Of a stretch of 64,000 nucleotides of DNA, positions 49,398 to 57,578 are shown one piece after another; the stretch's first letter is position 1, and every line of letters begins with the position of its first letter. The stretch is from assembly GCA_018335195.1 (NCBI GenBank), contig JAGXKN010000001.1:1-64000 (forward strand). The letters are read 5' to 3'. The translations under genes were made by a program, and so were the position numbers. Below the pieces are notes generated by a model, which did not search any database, was not told the origin of the DNA, and saw only the letters and a program-made list of their open reading frames with translations. The stretch comes from Desulfobacterales bacterium (GTDB taxonomy: Bacteria > Desulfobacterota > Desulfobacteria > Desulfobacterales > Desulfosalsimonadaceae).

Positions 49398-50162
49398 CTA
49401 ACTCATGGTCAGGCCGCCGCTGACGCTGAGGGTTTGACCGGTAATGAAATCCGCCTCCGCCGAAGCCAGAAATACCACTGCCGCGGCGATTTCCCCGGGC
49501 GTTCCGGTGCGTCCGAGCGGAATGACCTTGTCCATTTTGGACAGAATCTTTTGCGCAAACTCGCTTTCCGCCTGCATCTGCCGGGTCAGCGGCGTGTCCG
49601 TGGGACCCGGGCATATGACATTGACCGTTATCTGATTTCTCGCCAGCTCGCGGGCCAGGGACTTGCTGAATGAAATTACCGCGCCCTTGGCGCCGGCATA
49701 GACGGATTCACCAGTGCTGCCCACCCGGGCGGCATCGGATGCGATATTGATGATTTTGCCGCGGTTTTTCTCGATCATGTCGGGGATGACCGCAAATACG
49801 CAATTGAGCACGCCCTTGTAATTGATATCAATCACCTTGTCCCAGAAATCCGGGGTGGTTTCGACAAACGGGATCATGCGGTCCCAGCCGGCATTATTGA
49901 CCAGCACGTCCACGGCGCCGAACTGTTTCCTGACCCCGGTCACCGCCTGTTTCACCTTTTCCAAATCCGTGATATCGGCCTGTACCGACATTGCCGTCCC
50001 GTTTTGCCGATTGATTTCATCTGCGGTCTGCCCGGCAACAGCCTCATCAATATCAGCAATCGCAACCCTGGCGCCCTGTCCGGCCAGAGCCGAGGAAATG
50101 GCTTTTCCAATCCCCTGCGCCCCGCCGGTAACCATGATTGTGTTGTCTTTGAGTTCAAACAT
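49398..50162 (-). CDS. badH: 2-hydroxycyclohexanecarboxyl-CoA dehydrogenase (BadH-like)
   Basis: SDR of 254 aa. NAD motif TGGAQGIGKAI, NNAGWDRMIPFVETTPDFWDKVIDINYKG, catalytic Ser in NIASDAARVGSTGES, YAGAKGA with Tyr and Lys, and the ending GQTLSVSGGLTMS. The NNAGWD and SDAARVGS stretches resemble BadH. The start at 50162 has GGAGG 6 bases upstream. It would supply the keto substrate for the next gene, badI, 27 bases downstream. Confidence 0.82.
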   Translation of the reverse strand: MFELKDNTIMVTGGAQGIGKAISSALAGQGARVAIADIDEAVAGQTADEINRQNGTAMSVQADITDLEKVKQAVTGVRKQFGAVDVLVNNAGWDRMIPFVETTPDFWDKVIDINYKGVLNCVFAVIPDMIEKNRGKIINIASDAARVGSTGESVYAGAKGAVISFSKSLARELARNQITVNVICPGPTDTPLTRQMQAESEFAQKILSKMDKVIPLGRTGTPGEIAAAVVFLASAEADFITGQTLSVSGGLTMS

Positions 50163-50522
50163 GGGTTCCTCCCATTTTATAAGAGTCATTTATGCGGATC
50201 CGGTCCGCGTAAGCCTTTTCTCCGTCAATGGTCAGATTGTTCTCCGCGGTTTCCAGAGCCTGCCGGAAATTCTCACCAGCACCCCGGATGGTTTGCCGCC
50301 CCCTTTCCACTTGCCCGAAAGCAACAGCAGTATACCGCTGTCTTCACGCTCCAGGGACGTGGTCATCTTTTTGGCCGCATTGATGCTGCGGTAATTGTCA
50401 TCAAGCAATGACTGGACAGGGGAACCAATGGTTTTGAGCCGGTATATGGAAAAGGCCCCTGCCACGGCAAGCATGATCGCCAGGGTCAGAAATCCCGGCA
50501 TGATTTTTGTCCGGACTTTTAT
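50155..50522 (-). pseudogene. decayed N-terminal fragment of a membrane sensor
   Basis: The translation KVRTKIMPGFLTLAIMLAVAGAFSIYRL, then SLEREDSGILLLLSGKW, is typical of the first helix and periplasmic part of NtrY/4HB-type sensor kinases. Three defects are visible: the codon at the expected start (50520-50522, after GGGAGGAG) reads ATA rather than ATG; a one-base slip in a G-run near 50305 moves the frame, after which ENFRQALETAENNLTIDGEK continues; and the frame stops at 50155 with no second helix, HAMP or kinase. It overlaps the badH start. Confidence 0.7.
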
Positions 50523-50650
50523 CGCTCCTCCCGGCAGATTTAGTAAAATTCACAAGCGTTTTATATATGATCCGGCTTCCGATTGCAAGCCGCGGATGTC
50601 TGCAGAATTCGACACCCGGCCATAAAATATTGACACGAAAAATTGGATGT

Positions 50651-50741
50651 TATAAAAAAATCAAATTCGGCTCCACCGGAGGCGAATCATTGAAATCATC
50701 GTTTCCAGGCGGCCTTTCGAGATGACCTGAAAGGCTTTTTT
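50651..50741 (+). ncRNA. candidate small RNA with own promoter and terminator
   Basis: TTGACA at 50630-50635 with TATAAA at 50651-50656 (15-base spacing) or TAAAAA at 17 could start a transcript near 50663. It would contain a stem ATTCGGCTCC/GGAGGCGAAT with one mismatch (about 50670-50692) and end at GCCTTTC (50712-50718) / GAAAGGC (50729-50735) followed by six T. No plus-strand gene lies upstream that would need this terminator. Confidence 0.4.
50712..50741 (+). terminator. rho-independent terminator
   Basis: GCCTTTC and GAAAGGC form a 7-bp stem with a 10-base loop followed by TTTTTT. Confidence 0.75.
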
Positions 50742-50786
50742 ATTTGCCGGAAATGCAGCTGAGGCATCGGCTCCTTTAAATTATGC

Positions 50787-50815
50787 TTGACAGAAATGAT
50801 GAAAATCCGTTTAAT
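50787..50815 (+). promoter_or_regulatory. rpsF operon promoter
   Basis: TTGACA at 50787-50792 and TTTAAT at 50810-50815 with a 17-base spacer, 78 bases upstream of the rpsF ATG. Confidence 0.7.
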
Positions 50816-50892
50816 AAATGGATTTGCACAGTTGCTTATCCTTGCTCTGATCCGGAGTTGATCAGGGCTATTAAAAGCCAAAAGGAGGCGGC

Positions 50893-51339
50893 ATGAACAG
50901 GTACGAAAACATTACCATCATTGATGCGGACGTCGGCGAGGACGACAAGAAGGCGCTGCTCGAACGCATCGAATCGCAAATTACAAAACGCAACGGCACC
51001 CTTCTCGCATTTGACGACTGGGGCATGCGAAAGCTGGCTTACGAAATCCGCAAGAAAAAACAGGGGCAGTATGTGCGCACCGATTTCTGCGGCACCGGAG
51101 AGATCGTCGATGCAATTGAGCAGATGCTGCGCCACGACCAGCGGGTACTCCGGTTTATGACGGTCCGCATGGAAGAAAATGTGGACCCGGAGGCATTGCA
51201 GGCAGGTTCTGAGGAAGAAGCCGGGGAACAGGAAAGTGCAGCAGAAACCGCCGAGCCTGAAACCGCATCCGCGGAAACCGGGGCGCCTGCTGCTGAGACC
51301 GAAGAATCCACGCCGGCAAGCCAAGAAGAGGAGTCATAA
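50893..51339 (+). CDS. rpsF: 30S ribosomal protein S6
   Basis: bS6 of 148 aa: an S6 fold over residues 1-100 with [37 protein letters not shown] and [16 protein letters not shown], plus a C-terminal tail of about 45 residues rich in Glu and Ala. The tail is longer than in E. coli but common in related bacteria. AGGAGG about 5 bases before the ATG. Confidence 0.96.
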   Translation: MNRYENITIIDADVGEDDKKALLERIESQITKRNGTLLAFDDWGMRKLAYEIRKKKQGQYVRTDFCGTGEIVDAIEQMLRHDQRVLRFMTVRMEENVDPEALQAGSEEEAGEQESAAETAEPETASAETGAPAAETEESTPASQEEES

Positions 51340-51340
51340 G

Positions 51341-51586
51341 ATGGCTGTAATGAACAAACGACGTTTTTTCCATCGGCGCAAGGTCTGCCGGTTCTGTGCG
51401 GACCCGAACCTGGTGATTGACTATAAAGATCCCGGCATGCTCAAATACTTTATCACGGAACGCGGCAAGATCATTCCCAGGCGCATTTCAGGCACCTGCG
51501 CAAGGCACCAGAGGCGCCTGGCCGTGGCCATTAAGCGGGCCCGCAAAATCGCCCTGCTGCCCTACGTGGGCTCGGCGGATCTGTAA
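51341..51586 (+). CDS. rpsR: 30S ribosomal protein S18
   Basis: bS18 of 81 aa: [55 protein letters not shown] is the full domain. The CRFC...C pattern suggests the zinc-binding form. The start at 51341 directly follows the rpsF stop with GAAGAGGAG upstream. S18 partners S6 in the ribosome platform. Confidence 0.97.
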   Translation: MAVMNKRRFFHRRKVCRFCADPNLVIDYKDPGMLKYFITERGKIIPRRISGTCARHQRRLAVAIKRARKIALLPYVGSADL

Positions 51587-51643
51587 CGCCGGGTCGCCGC
51601 CGGCCGGCATTGACGCGCATACGGCAGACGGGGGCAAAAATTC

Positions 51644-52615
51644 GTGTCCGGACAAATCATGGCGGAAAACACCAGGGATATTATTACCGGAGCGACCATT
51701 CTGGTCTTTTGCGGTACGGTTTCCCTTTACTTTCCGGTGTTCGGATTTATATGCTTTCTGCTGATGCCCCTGCCGGTAATCTTTTACCGGGTCAAGCTCG
51801 GTTCCGGGGCAAGCGGGGCAATGGTGATCCTTGCCCTGGGCTTTATCTGGATCATCGGCTCGAAAAACACCGTGGATGCCTGGCTGATGCTGTGCATGCT
51901 GGGCCTTGGCTTTGCACTCGGCGATGTCCTGGAAAGAAACCTTTCCGTGGAAAAAACCATTGCTTACCCCTGCGGGCTGGTACTGGCCGGGGGGTTGGCG
52001 GCCCTGGTGCTGCTGGGCAATGCCGCCGGCTCCGGGCCCTGGGATCTGACATCGGCGTATGTCCGCAAAAACCTGGAGATGACGGCCGCTGCATACGAAA
52101 CCATGGACATGTCCGAGCGGAGCCTCCGGCTGCTGACCAATTCAATGGACCGGGTGCATTACGTGGTCATGCGGCTCATGCCCGCCCTGGCAGTGGCCGG
52201 GCTGGTTTTTTCGGCCTGGGCGAACCTGCTTCTGGCAAGGCTGGCACTTCGCGCCGGCGGATTACGGCAGCCGGATTTCGGGCACCTCAACCGGTGGCAG
52301 GCTCCGGACATGTTGGTGTGGGCGGTGATCACATGCGGGTTGCTGGTGCTGATTGCAGGCGAGCCGCTTTCGTTTATCGGAATCAACGGCCTGATCCTGC
52401 TGATGCTGGTCTACCTTTTCCAGGGCGTGGCGGTGGTCTCGTATTATTTTGAACGCAAGCAGGTGCCGCTTTTTTTGCGCATACTGGTTTATGCGTTTAT
52501 TGCCGTGCAGCAAATTTTTACCCTAGTGGTCATCGGTTTGGGCTTTTTCGATACATGGGCCGATTTCAGGCGCCTGGACGCACAAGGCGGCAGCCGCGGT
52601 GGCCCCGGCGAATAA
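51644..52615 (+). CDS. DUF2232 membrane protein
   Basis: Membrane protein of 323 aa with about eight helices, DUF2232 (YybS-like), a family often found between rpsR and rplI. Charged loop at about 130-165 and helices such as FLRILVYAFIAVQQIFTLVVIGLGFFD at the end. Start is GTG 51644 or ATG 51659; neither has a strong RBS. Function is not established. Confidence 0.88.
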   Translation: MSGQIMAENTRDIITGATILVFCGTVSLYFPVFGFICFLLMPLPVIFYRVKLGSGASGAMVILALGFIWIIGSKNTVDAWLMLCMLGLGFALGDVLERNLSVEKTIAYPCGLVLAGGLAALVLLGNAAGSGPWDLTSAYVRKNLEMTAAAYETMDMSERSLRLLTNSMDRVHYVVMRLMPALAVAGLVFSAWANLLLARLALRAGGLRQPDFGHLNRWQAPDMLVWAVITCGLLVLIAGEPLSFIGINGLILLMLVYLFQGVAVVSYYFERKQVPLFLRILVYAFIAVQQIFTLVVIGLGFFDTWADFRRLDAQGGSRGGPGE

Positions 52616-52651
52616 ATTACACAAAACTCCCCCAATCATCGGAGGTTAAAG

Positions 52652-53098
52652 ATGAGAGTCATATTAAAGGAAACCATTGAGTCCCTGGGCATTATCGGCT
52701 CCGAGGTGGATGTGAAAAAGGGCTATGCCAGAAATTACCTCATTCCCCAGAGCAAGGCCGTTCCCGCCACCGAAGAAAACCGCAAGAAAATGGAGCAGGA
52801 GCGCAAGAAGATCGAGCTTCAACTGGCCAAGGAACGCGAGCGGGCCGAGGAGATGGCTGACCGGCTCAAGGATGTTACCGTCCAGATCCCGGCCAAGGTG
52901 GCCGATGAAGACCGGCTCTATGGGTCGGTGGCGGTCCGGGATATCGCGGATGCACTTGCACAACAGGGGATTGAAGTCCAGCGAAGGTCCATCCTGCTGC
53001 CAAATACCATCAAGAACTTGGGCACCTACCAGGTTCCCGTCCGGGTCTACCGGGATATCGAACCGGAAATCACGGTGGAAGTGGTCCCTGAGCAATAG
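52652..53098 (+). CDS. rplI: 50S ribosomal protein L9
   Basis: bL9 of 148 aa: N-terminal domain MRVILKETIESLGIIGSEVDVKKGYARNYLIPQSKAV, the long connecting helix with EENRKKMEQERKKIELQ, and C-terminal domain with RLYGSVAVRDIADALAQQGIEV. RBS GGAGG 8 bases upstream. Confidence 0.97.
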   Translation: MRVILKETIESLGIIGSEVDVKKGYARNYLIPQSKAVPATEENRKKMEQERKKIELQLAKERERAEEMADRLKDVTVQIPAKVADEDRLYGSVAVRDIADALAQQGIEVQRRSILLPNTIKNLGTYQVPVRVYRDIEPEITVEVVPEQ

Positions 53099-53123
53099 GG
53101 CTTGTGCCATTTTTTTGGATTCA

Positions 53124-53155
53124 GCCCGCCGGAAGTGGCAATCCGCCCGGCGGGC
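53124..53155 (+). terminator. GC-rich hairpin after rplI
   Basis: GCCCGCCGG and CCGGCGGGC form a perfect 9-bp stem with a 14-base loop, 26 bases after rplI. The following run is CGTCTTTT after five bases, so termination may be partial and dnaB could be read through. Confidence 0.5.
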
Positions 53156-53233
53156 CGAATCGTCTTTTCGGCTCGCCGGATCAGCCGTTGACAAAGCCTT
53201 TTATTTGATGCATGGTAGAAATCGGTATCGCCC

Positions 53234-54601
53234 ATGAGCAAGGACCCCTCTCTTCAAAAACTGCCGCCCCAGAGCATCGAGGCTGAAGAGTCCATTATCA
53301 GCGCAGCTCTGCTGGACAACAATATCCTTCTGGATATCCTCGACATTTTAAGGCCTGAAGCGTTCTATAAGTCCGCCCATCAAAAAATCTTTACCGGTAT
53401 CACCGAACTTTTCGCAAATGATCAGCCCGTGGACCTGGTGACCCTGAGCGAACACCTCAAGAGCCGCAATCAGCTCGAAACCATCGGCGGGGCGGTGTAT
53501 CTGGCAAAGATCGTGGATACCGCGCCCGTGCCTGCCAATGCCAAGCACTACGCCAAGATCATTCACGACAAGGCCGTGCTCAGGAACCTGATCGGTACAG
53601 CAAACAACATCGTGCAAAAATGCTACGACGAATCCGGCAACACAGACGACGTGATTGATTTTGCCGAAGGGTCCCTGTTTGATATCGCAGATCAGAAGCA
53701 AAAGCAGAATTTCTACCCCATCAGCAAGCTCATTGAATCCAACATCGATTCCCTGGAAGCCCGGCAAGGCAACAGGGCCCTGATCAGCGGCATTCCCTCG
53801 GGATTTAAAAAGCTCGATCAGCTCACATCCGGATTCCAGGCATCGGACCTGATTATCACGGCCGCCCGGCCCGGTATGGGCAAAACCGCGCTGGCCCTGA
53901 ACATGGCCCGCTACGCCGCAGTGGAGGCAGACACCCCGGTCGCCCTGTTTTCCCTGGAAATGTCCAAGGAACAGCTCTCGCTTCGCCTGCTGTGCTCGGA
54001 GGCACGCATTGACTCGGCAAGGGTGCGCGACGGGTTTTTCAACGAAGACGACTGGTACAGCCTTACCAATGCCGCGGGCGTACTCTCGTCCGCCCCGATT
54101 TACATTGATGATTCCCCGGAGCTGTCCTCGCTGGACATCAAGACCAAGACCCGGCGTTTGAAACGGGAAAAGGGGGTGGGCATGATCATCATCGACTACC
54201 TCCAGCTTTTGCGGCCGCGCAAATCCTATGAGCGACGGGAACTGGAAATCTCGGAAATGTCGCGGACACTGAAAGGCCTGGCCAAGGAGATGGACATCCC
54301 GGTCATTGCCCTTTCCCAGTTAAACCGCCGGCTGGAGGAGCGCAGCGACAAGCGCCCCCAGCTTTCTGACCTGCGGGAATCCGGTGCCCTTGAACAAGAC
54401 GCGGATCTGGTTATATTTATATACAGGGATGAAGTTTATAATACGGATGAAAACAATCCCAACAAAAACATTGCCGAAATTCACCTGGCAAAACAGCGCA
54501 ACGGTCCCACCGGGACGTGCTCGCTGGTCTTTAAGGGTGAATACACGCGGTTTGAAAACATGGCCTACGGCGATTACACGCCGGAACTGGAAGGCGCATG
54601 A
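53234..54601 (+). CDS. dnaB: replicative DNA helicase DnaB
   Basis: Hexameric helicase of 455 aa. N-terminal domain with LPPQSIEAEESIISAALLD, then the RecA-like ATPase with Walker A ARPGMGKTALALNMA, SLEMSKEQL, Walker B MIIIDYLQLL and SQLNRRLEER. A TTGACA at 53188 may be a promoter of its own. Next to rplI as in many bacteria. No intein is present. Confidence 0.97.
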   Translation: MSKDPSLQKLPPQSIEAEESIISAALLDNNILLDILDILRPEAFYKSAHQKIFTGITELFANDQPVDLVTLSEHLKSRNQLETIGGAVYLAKIVDTAPVPANAKHYAKIIHDKAVLRNLIGTANNIVQKCYDESGNTDDVIDFAEGSLFDIADQKQKQNFYPISKLIESNIDSLEARQGNRALISGIPSGFKKLDQLTSGFQASDLIITAARPGMGKTALALNMARYAAVEADTPVALFSLEMSKEQLSLRLLCSEARIDSARVRDGFFNEDDWYSLTNAAGVLSSAPIYIDDSPELSSLDIKTKTRRLKREKGVGMIIIDYLQLLRPRKSYERRELEISEMSRTLKGLAKEMDIPVIALSQLNRRLEERSDKRPQLSDLRESGALEQDADLVIFIYRDEVYNTDENNPNKNIAEIHLAKQRNGPTGTCSLVFKGEYTRFENMAYGDYTPELEGA

Positions 54602-54650
54602 AAACCGCCTCAAAAACACAGCGTGAAAAGGATATCCATCCAGAACGCGA

Positions 54651-56354
54651 ATGAAAAAAATTTCAGGTAACACCGGCGGATTAAAAGCCACGCAGATCCG
54701 CCGGATCGAAAACCTTTACCACCACCGGATACCTCCGGAATCCATTATCAACCCCCGGTTAGTCGAAGAAATATGCAGCCTGAGTGCCGAAACCCGTCGG
54801 CAGATCGGTCTGCTCGTGGATCGGTCCGGCAAGATCGCGCGCGTGATCGTGGGCGACAACCAGAAGATCATGCTCCCGGATACCGACGAGTACCGCACCC
54901 CGCCAGGACGGCTCAAGGGGCTGCGCTGCGTGCACACGCACTTAAATGACGAGGCCCTGACCCGGGATGATTTAACAGACCTGTCCCTGCTGCGCCTGGA
55001 CCTGATGGCCGCTGTGGGCACGGACAAGGAGGGGAATCCCGGGCAGATGCATGCGGCCCATATTCTGCCGTCTCCTTCGGACAACGGGCCGCATCAGATC
55101 CTGGTACCGCAAGACCCCATGGATCCGGAGACCAACTGCATCCAGCTTATCCGGGCCATCGAGGACGAGCTTTCCCAGTACCAGGCCACCCGCAGGGTCG
55201 CCACCGGCAAGGAAAAGGCCGTGCTGGTAAGCGTTACATCCGCATCCAAGCAGCAGGCAAGGGCCTCGCTGGAGGAGCTCAAGGAACTGGCGCGCTCCAG
55301 CGGCATCCACGTGCTGGACACCGTGCTGCAGCAGCGCAAGAAGATCAATCCCCGCTTTCTGATGGGCACCGGCAAGCTCGAGGAGCTCACGATCCATGCC
55401 ATGCAGCTGGGCGCCACGCTCATTATTTTCGACCAGGAGTTAAACCCCTCCCAGATGCGCTCGATTACCGACCAGATCGAATCGCGGGTCCTGGACCGCA
55501 CGCAGTTGATCCTGGACATCTTTTCCCAGCGTGCCCAGTCCAGGGAGGGAAAAATCCAGGTGGAACTGGCCCAGCTCAAGTACATGCTGCCCCGGCTGAC
55601 CACCAAGAACACGGCCATGTCGCGCCTGACCGGCGGCATCGGCGGCCGGGGCCCGGGAGAAACCAAGCTGGAAATCAACCGTCGCCGGGTCAGAGACCGG
55701 ATTACGCGACTGGAAAAGGCGCTCGGCAAGGTGCGTAAACAAAGGCATCAGCAAAAAGCCAGGCGCGCCAAGCGGGGCCTGCCGATTATATCCATTATCG
55801 GATACACCAATGCCGGAAAATCCACGCTGCTCAACACCCTGACAAACAGCTCGGTAATGGCGGAAAGCCGGCTGTTTGCAACGCTGGACCCCTCCAGCCG
55901 GCGCCTGAAGTTCCCCAGGGACACCGAGGTGATCATCACGGATACGGTGGGCTTTATCAAGGACCTGCCCCGCGAGCTGCAGGGAGCCTTCCGGGCCACC
56001 CTGGAAGAGCTTGAAAGCGCGGACCTGCTGATGCATGTCATTGACGCGGCCAATGACGCTTACCCGTCTCAGATCGCATCGGTCAACCGGATCCTCGAGG
56101 ACCTGCACCTGGACCGGATTCCGGTGATCAAGGTGATCAACAAGACCGATCTCGTGGACCGCGAAACCCGGGACCAGATGGCTGCCGAAACAGGCGGCAT
56201 CCCCATATGCGCCAAAAAGAGTCAAACCCTTCACCCGTTGATCGAAAAAATGGAACAGGCCATTTCCGGCCGCGGCGTCCGGGTGGATGAACAGGCGGCA
56301 TCCGGGGGGTTTGACAGGACGGAAAATCCGATGTTGACGGACTCATTGACCTGA
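54651..56354 (+). CDS. hflX: GTPase HflX, long form
   Basis: Ribosome-associated GTPase of 567 aa, longer than the usual 420-430 because of an N-terminal extension of about 190 residues (with RCVHTHLNDEALTRDDLTDL). The HflX domain has NPRFLMGTGKLEEL, FDQELNPSQMR and LTGGIGGRGPGETKLEINRRR; the G domain has G1 IGYTNAGKST, G3 DTVGFI and G4 NKTDL. It splits or rescues stalled ribosomes in other bacteria. 49 bases after dnaB. Confidence 0.94.
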   Translation: MKKISGNTGGLKATQIRRIENLYHHRIPPESIINPRLVEEICSLSAETRRQIGLLVDRSGKIARVIVGDNQKIMLPDTDEYRTPPGRLKGLRCVHTHLNDEALTRDDLTDLSLLRLDLMAAVGTDKEGNPGQMHAAHILPSPSDNGPHQILVPQDPMDPETNCIQLIRAIEDELSQYQATRRVATGKEKAVLVSVTSASKQQARASLEELKELARSSGIHVLDTVLQQRKKINPRFLMGTGKLEELTIHAMQLGATLIIFDQELNPSQMRSITDQIESRVLDRTQLILDIFSQRAQSREGKIQVELAQLKYMLPRLTTKNTAMSRLTGGIGGRGPGETKLEINRRRVRDRITRLEKALGKVRKQRHQQKARRAKRGLPIISIIGYTNAGKSTLLNTLTNSSVMAESRLFATLDPSSRRLKFPRDTEVIITDTVGFIKDLPRELQGAFRATLEELESADLLMHVIDAANDAYPSQIASVNRILEDLHLDRIPVIKVINKTDLVDRETRDQMAAETGGIPICAKKSQTLHPLIEKMEQAISGRGVRVDEQAASGGFDRTENPMLTDSLT

Positions 56355-56566
56355 TATAAGCTAGTTTATTTAAATCTTCGAATTTTTAATTTTTTGGCTC
56401 AAAAAAGGCGTATTCGCGATTATTTGCCGTAGACGCGATTGGAATTTATTTAAACTTGGACAGCATTGCCTGTTTCGAATTTCGGATTTCGGGCTTTGAA
56501 TTCATGGCTGAAAAAAGTTCAAAAACTGTCTGGTAATATGCACCAGGCGATAAGAACTGACCCACT

Positions 56567-57343
56567 ATGGATTATAACTACATTAAAAATACCGCCATCG
56601 GTGCGGCATACGGCAGCGGCAAAATCCTGTGCAGCCACCTGGGCAACCTGGAACGCGTTGACAAAAAAGGGCCCCAGGATCTGGTCACCCCTGCGGATAT
56701 CGCCTCTGAGAATCACATCCTGGAAACCCTCCGGGAAAAATTCCCGGACCACGATGTGCTGGCCGAGGAAAGCGGCAATCGGGCCAACGGCGAAAACGGC
56801 TGCCAGTGGATCATCGACCCGCTGGACGGCACGACCAATTTCGCCCATCAACTGCCCGTTTTCTCGGTTTCCATTGCATTTGCCAAAGACGGAAAACTCC
56901 GGGTAGGCGTTGTATTAAACCCGGTAGCCGGGGAACTTTTCACCGCGGTTGCCGACCAGGGTGCATCCCTGAACGGACGGCCGATAAAGGTTTCGGATTG
57001 CCGCAAGCTCTCGGAAAGCCTGCTGGTTACGGGCTTTCCATATGACGTCAAGGAAGATACGGCACCTTACATGAAGCGATTTGAACGGTGCCTCAAAGCG
57101 GCCATGGGCATCCGCAGGCTCGGATCCGCGGCATTGGATCTGTGCTTTGTAGCCTGCGGCCGGTTTGAAGGCTTCTGGGAGGAAAACCTCAAGCCCTGGG
57201 ATACTGCCGCCGGCACCCTGATCGCACGGGAAGCCGGGGCCCGGGTCACCGATTTTTCAGGCGAGCCCTACGATCCGGAGAAAAAAGAAATCCTGGCCAC
57301 CAACGGTCATATGCACGAAGCGCTGCGTTCAATTCTGACATGA
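56567..57343 (+). CDS. suhB: inositol-1-monophosphatase family protein
   Basis: Mg-dependent phosphatase of 258 aa. Metal-binding motifs: EESGN, WIIDPLDGTTNFAHQLPVFSVSIA and KPWDTAAGTLIAREAGARVTDFSG. Substrate may be inositol phosphate or, as in SuhB, also a role in rRNA antitermination. The region 56355-56566 upstream is AT-rich and shows no gene. Confidence 0.93.
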   Translation: MDYNYIKNTAIGAAYGSGKILCSHLGNLERVDKKGPQDLVTPADIASENHILETLREKFPDHDVLAEESGNRANGENGCQWIIDPLDGTTNFAHQLPVFSVSIAFAKDGKLRVGVVLNPVAGELFTAVADQGASLNGRPIKVSDCRKLSESLLVTGFPYDVKEDTAPYMKRFERCLKAAMGIRRLGSAALDLCFVACGRFEGFWEENLKPWDTAAGTLIAREAGARVTDFSGEPYDPEKKEILATNGHMHEALRSILT

Positions 57344-57362
57344 CAGAAAGAGACGAAATAAA

Positions 57363-57566
57363 ATGGAACAAATGGATTTGCAGAATACACTAAGCGGAAA
57401 TGACGACGTTGTCGAATGCTACGGCAGGTTTGACATCCGCGCCCGGATCTGCCGGAAATACTGCGCCCTTCGACTCCGGTGCGCAATCGAGCAGTCTGAA
57501 CAGATGCGCAGCGAGCAGCTCGAAGACCTGATGAACTCCTATGAAATCTCCACCAACATCCAGTAA
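57363..57566 (+). CDS. small Cys-containing hypothetical protein, 67 aa
   Basis: Protein of 67 residues with four cysteines in VECYGRFDIRARICRKYCALRLRCAI. Soluble, charged, no signal. It follows suhB by 19 bases and converges on the flavoprotein gene. Spacing of cysteines suggests a metal site. I do not recognise the family. Confidence 0.65.
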   Translation: MEQMDLQNTLSGNDDVVECYGRFDIRARICRKYCALRLRCAIEQSEQMRSEQLEDLMNSYEISTNIQ

Positions 57567-57578
57567 GGCTGGGGCGGC

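Larger units (their letters stand above)
50523..50892. other. 370-base region upstream of rpsF
   Basis: Contains no protein gene. It holds a plus-strand promoter-like pair, two stem-loops and a terminator (50630-50741, listed separately as a candidate RNA), then the rpsF promoter at 50787-50815. Confidence 0.5.
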
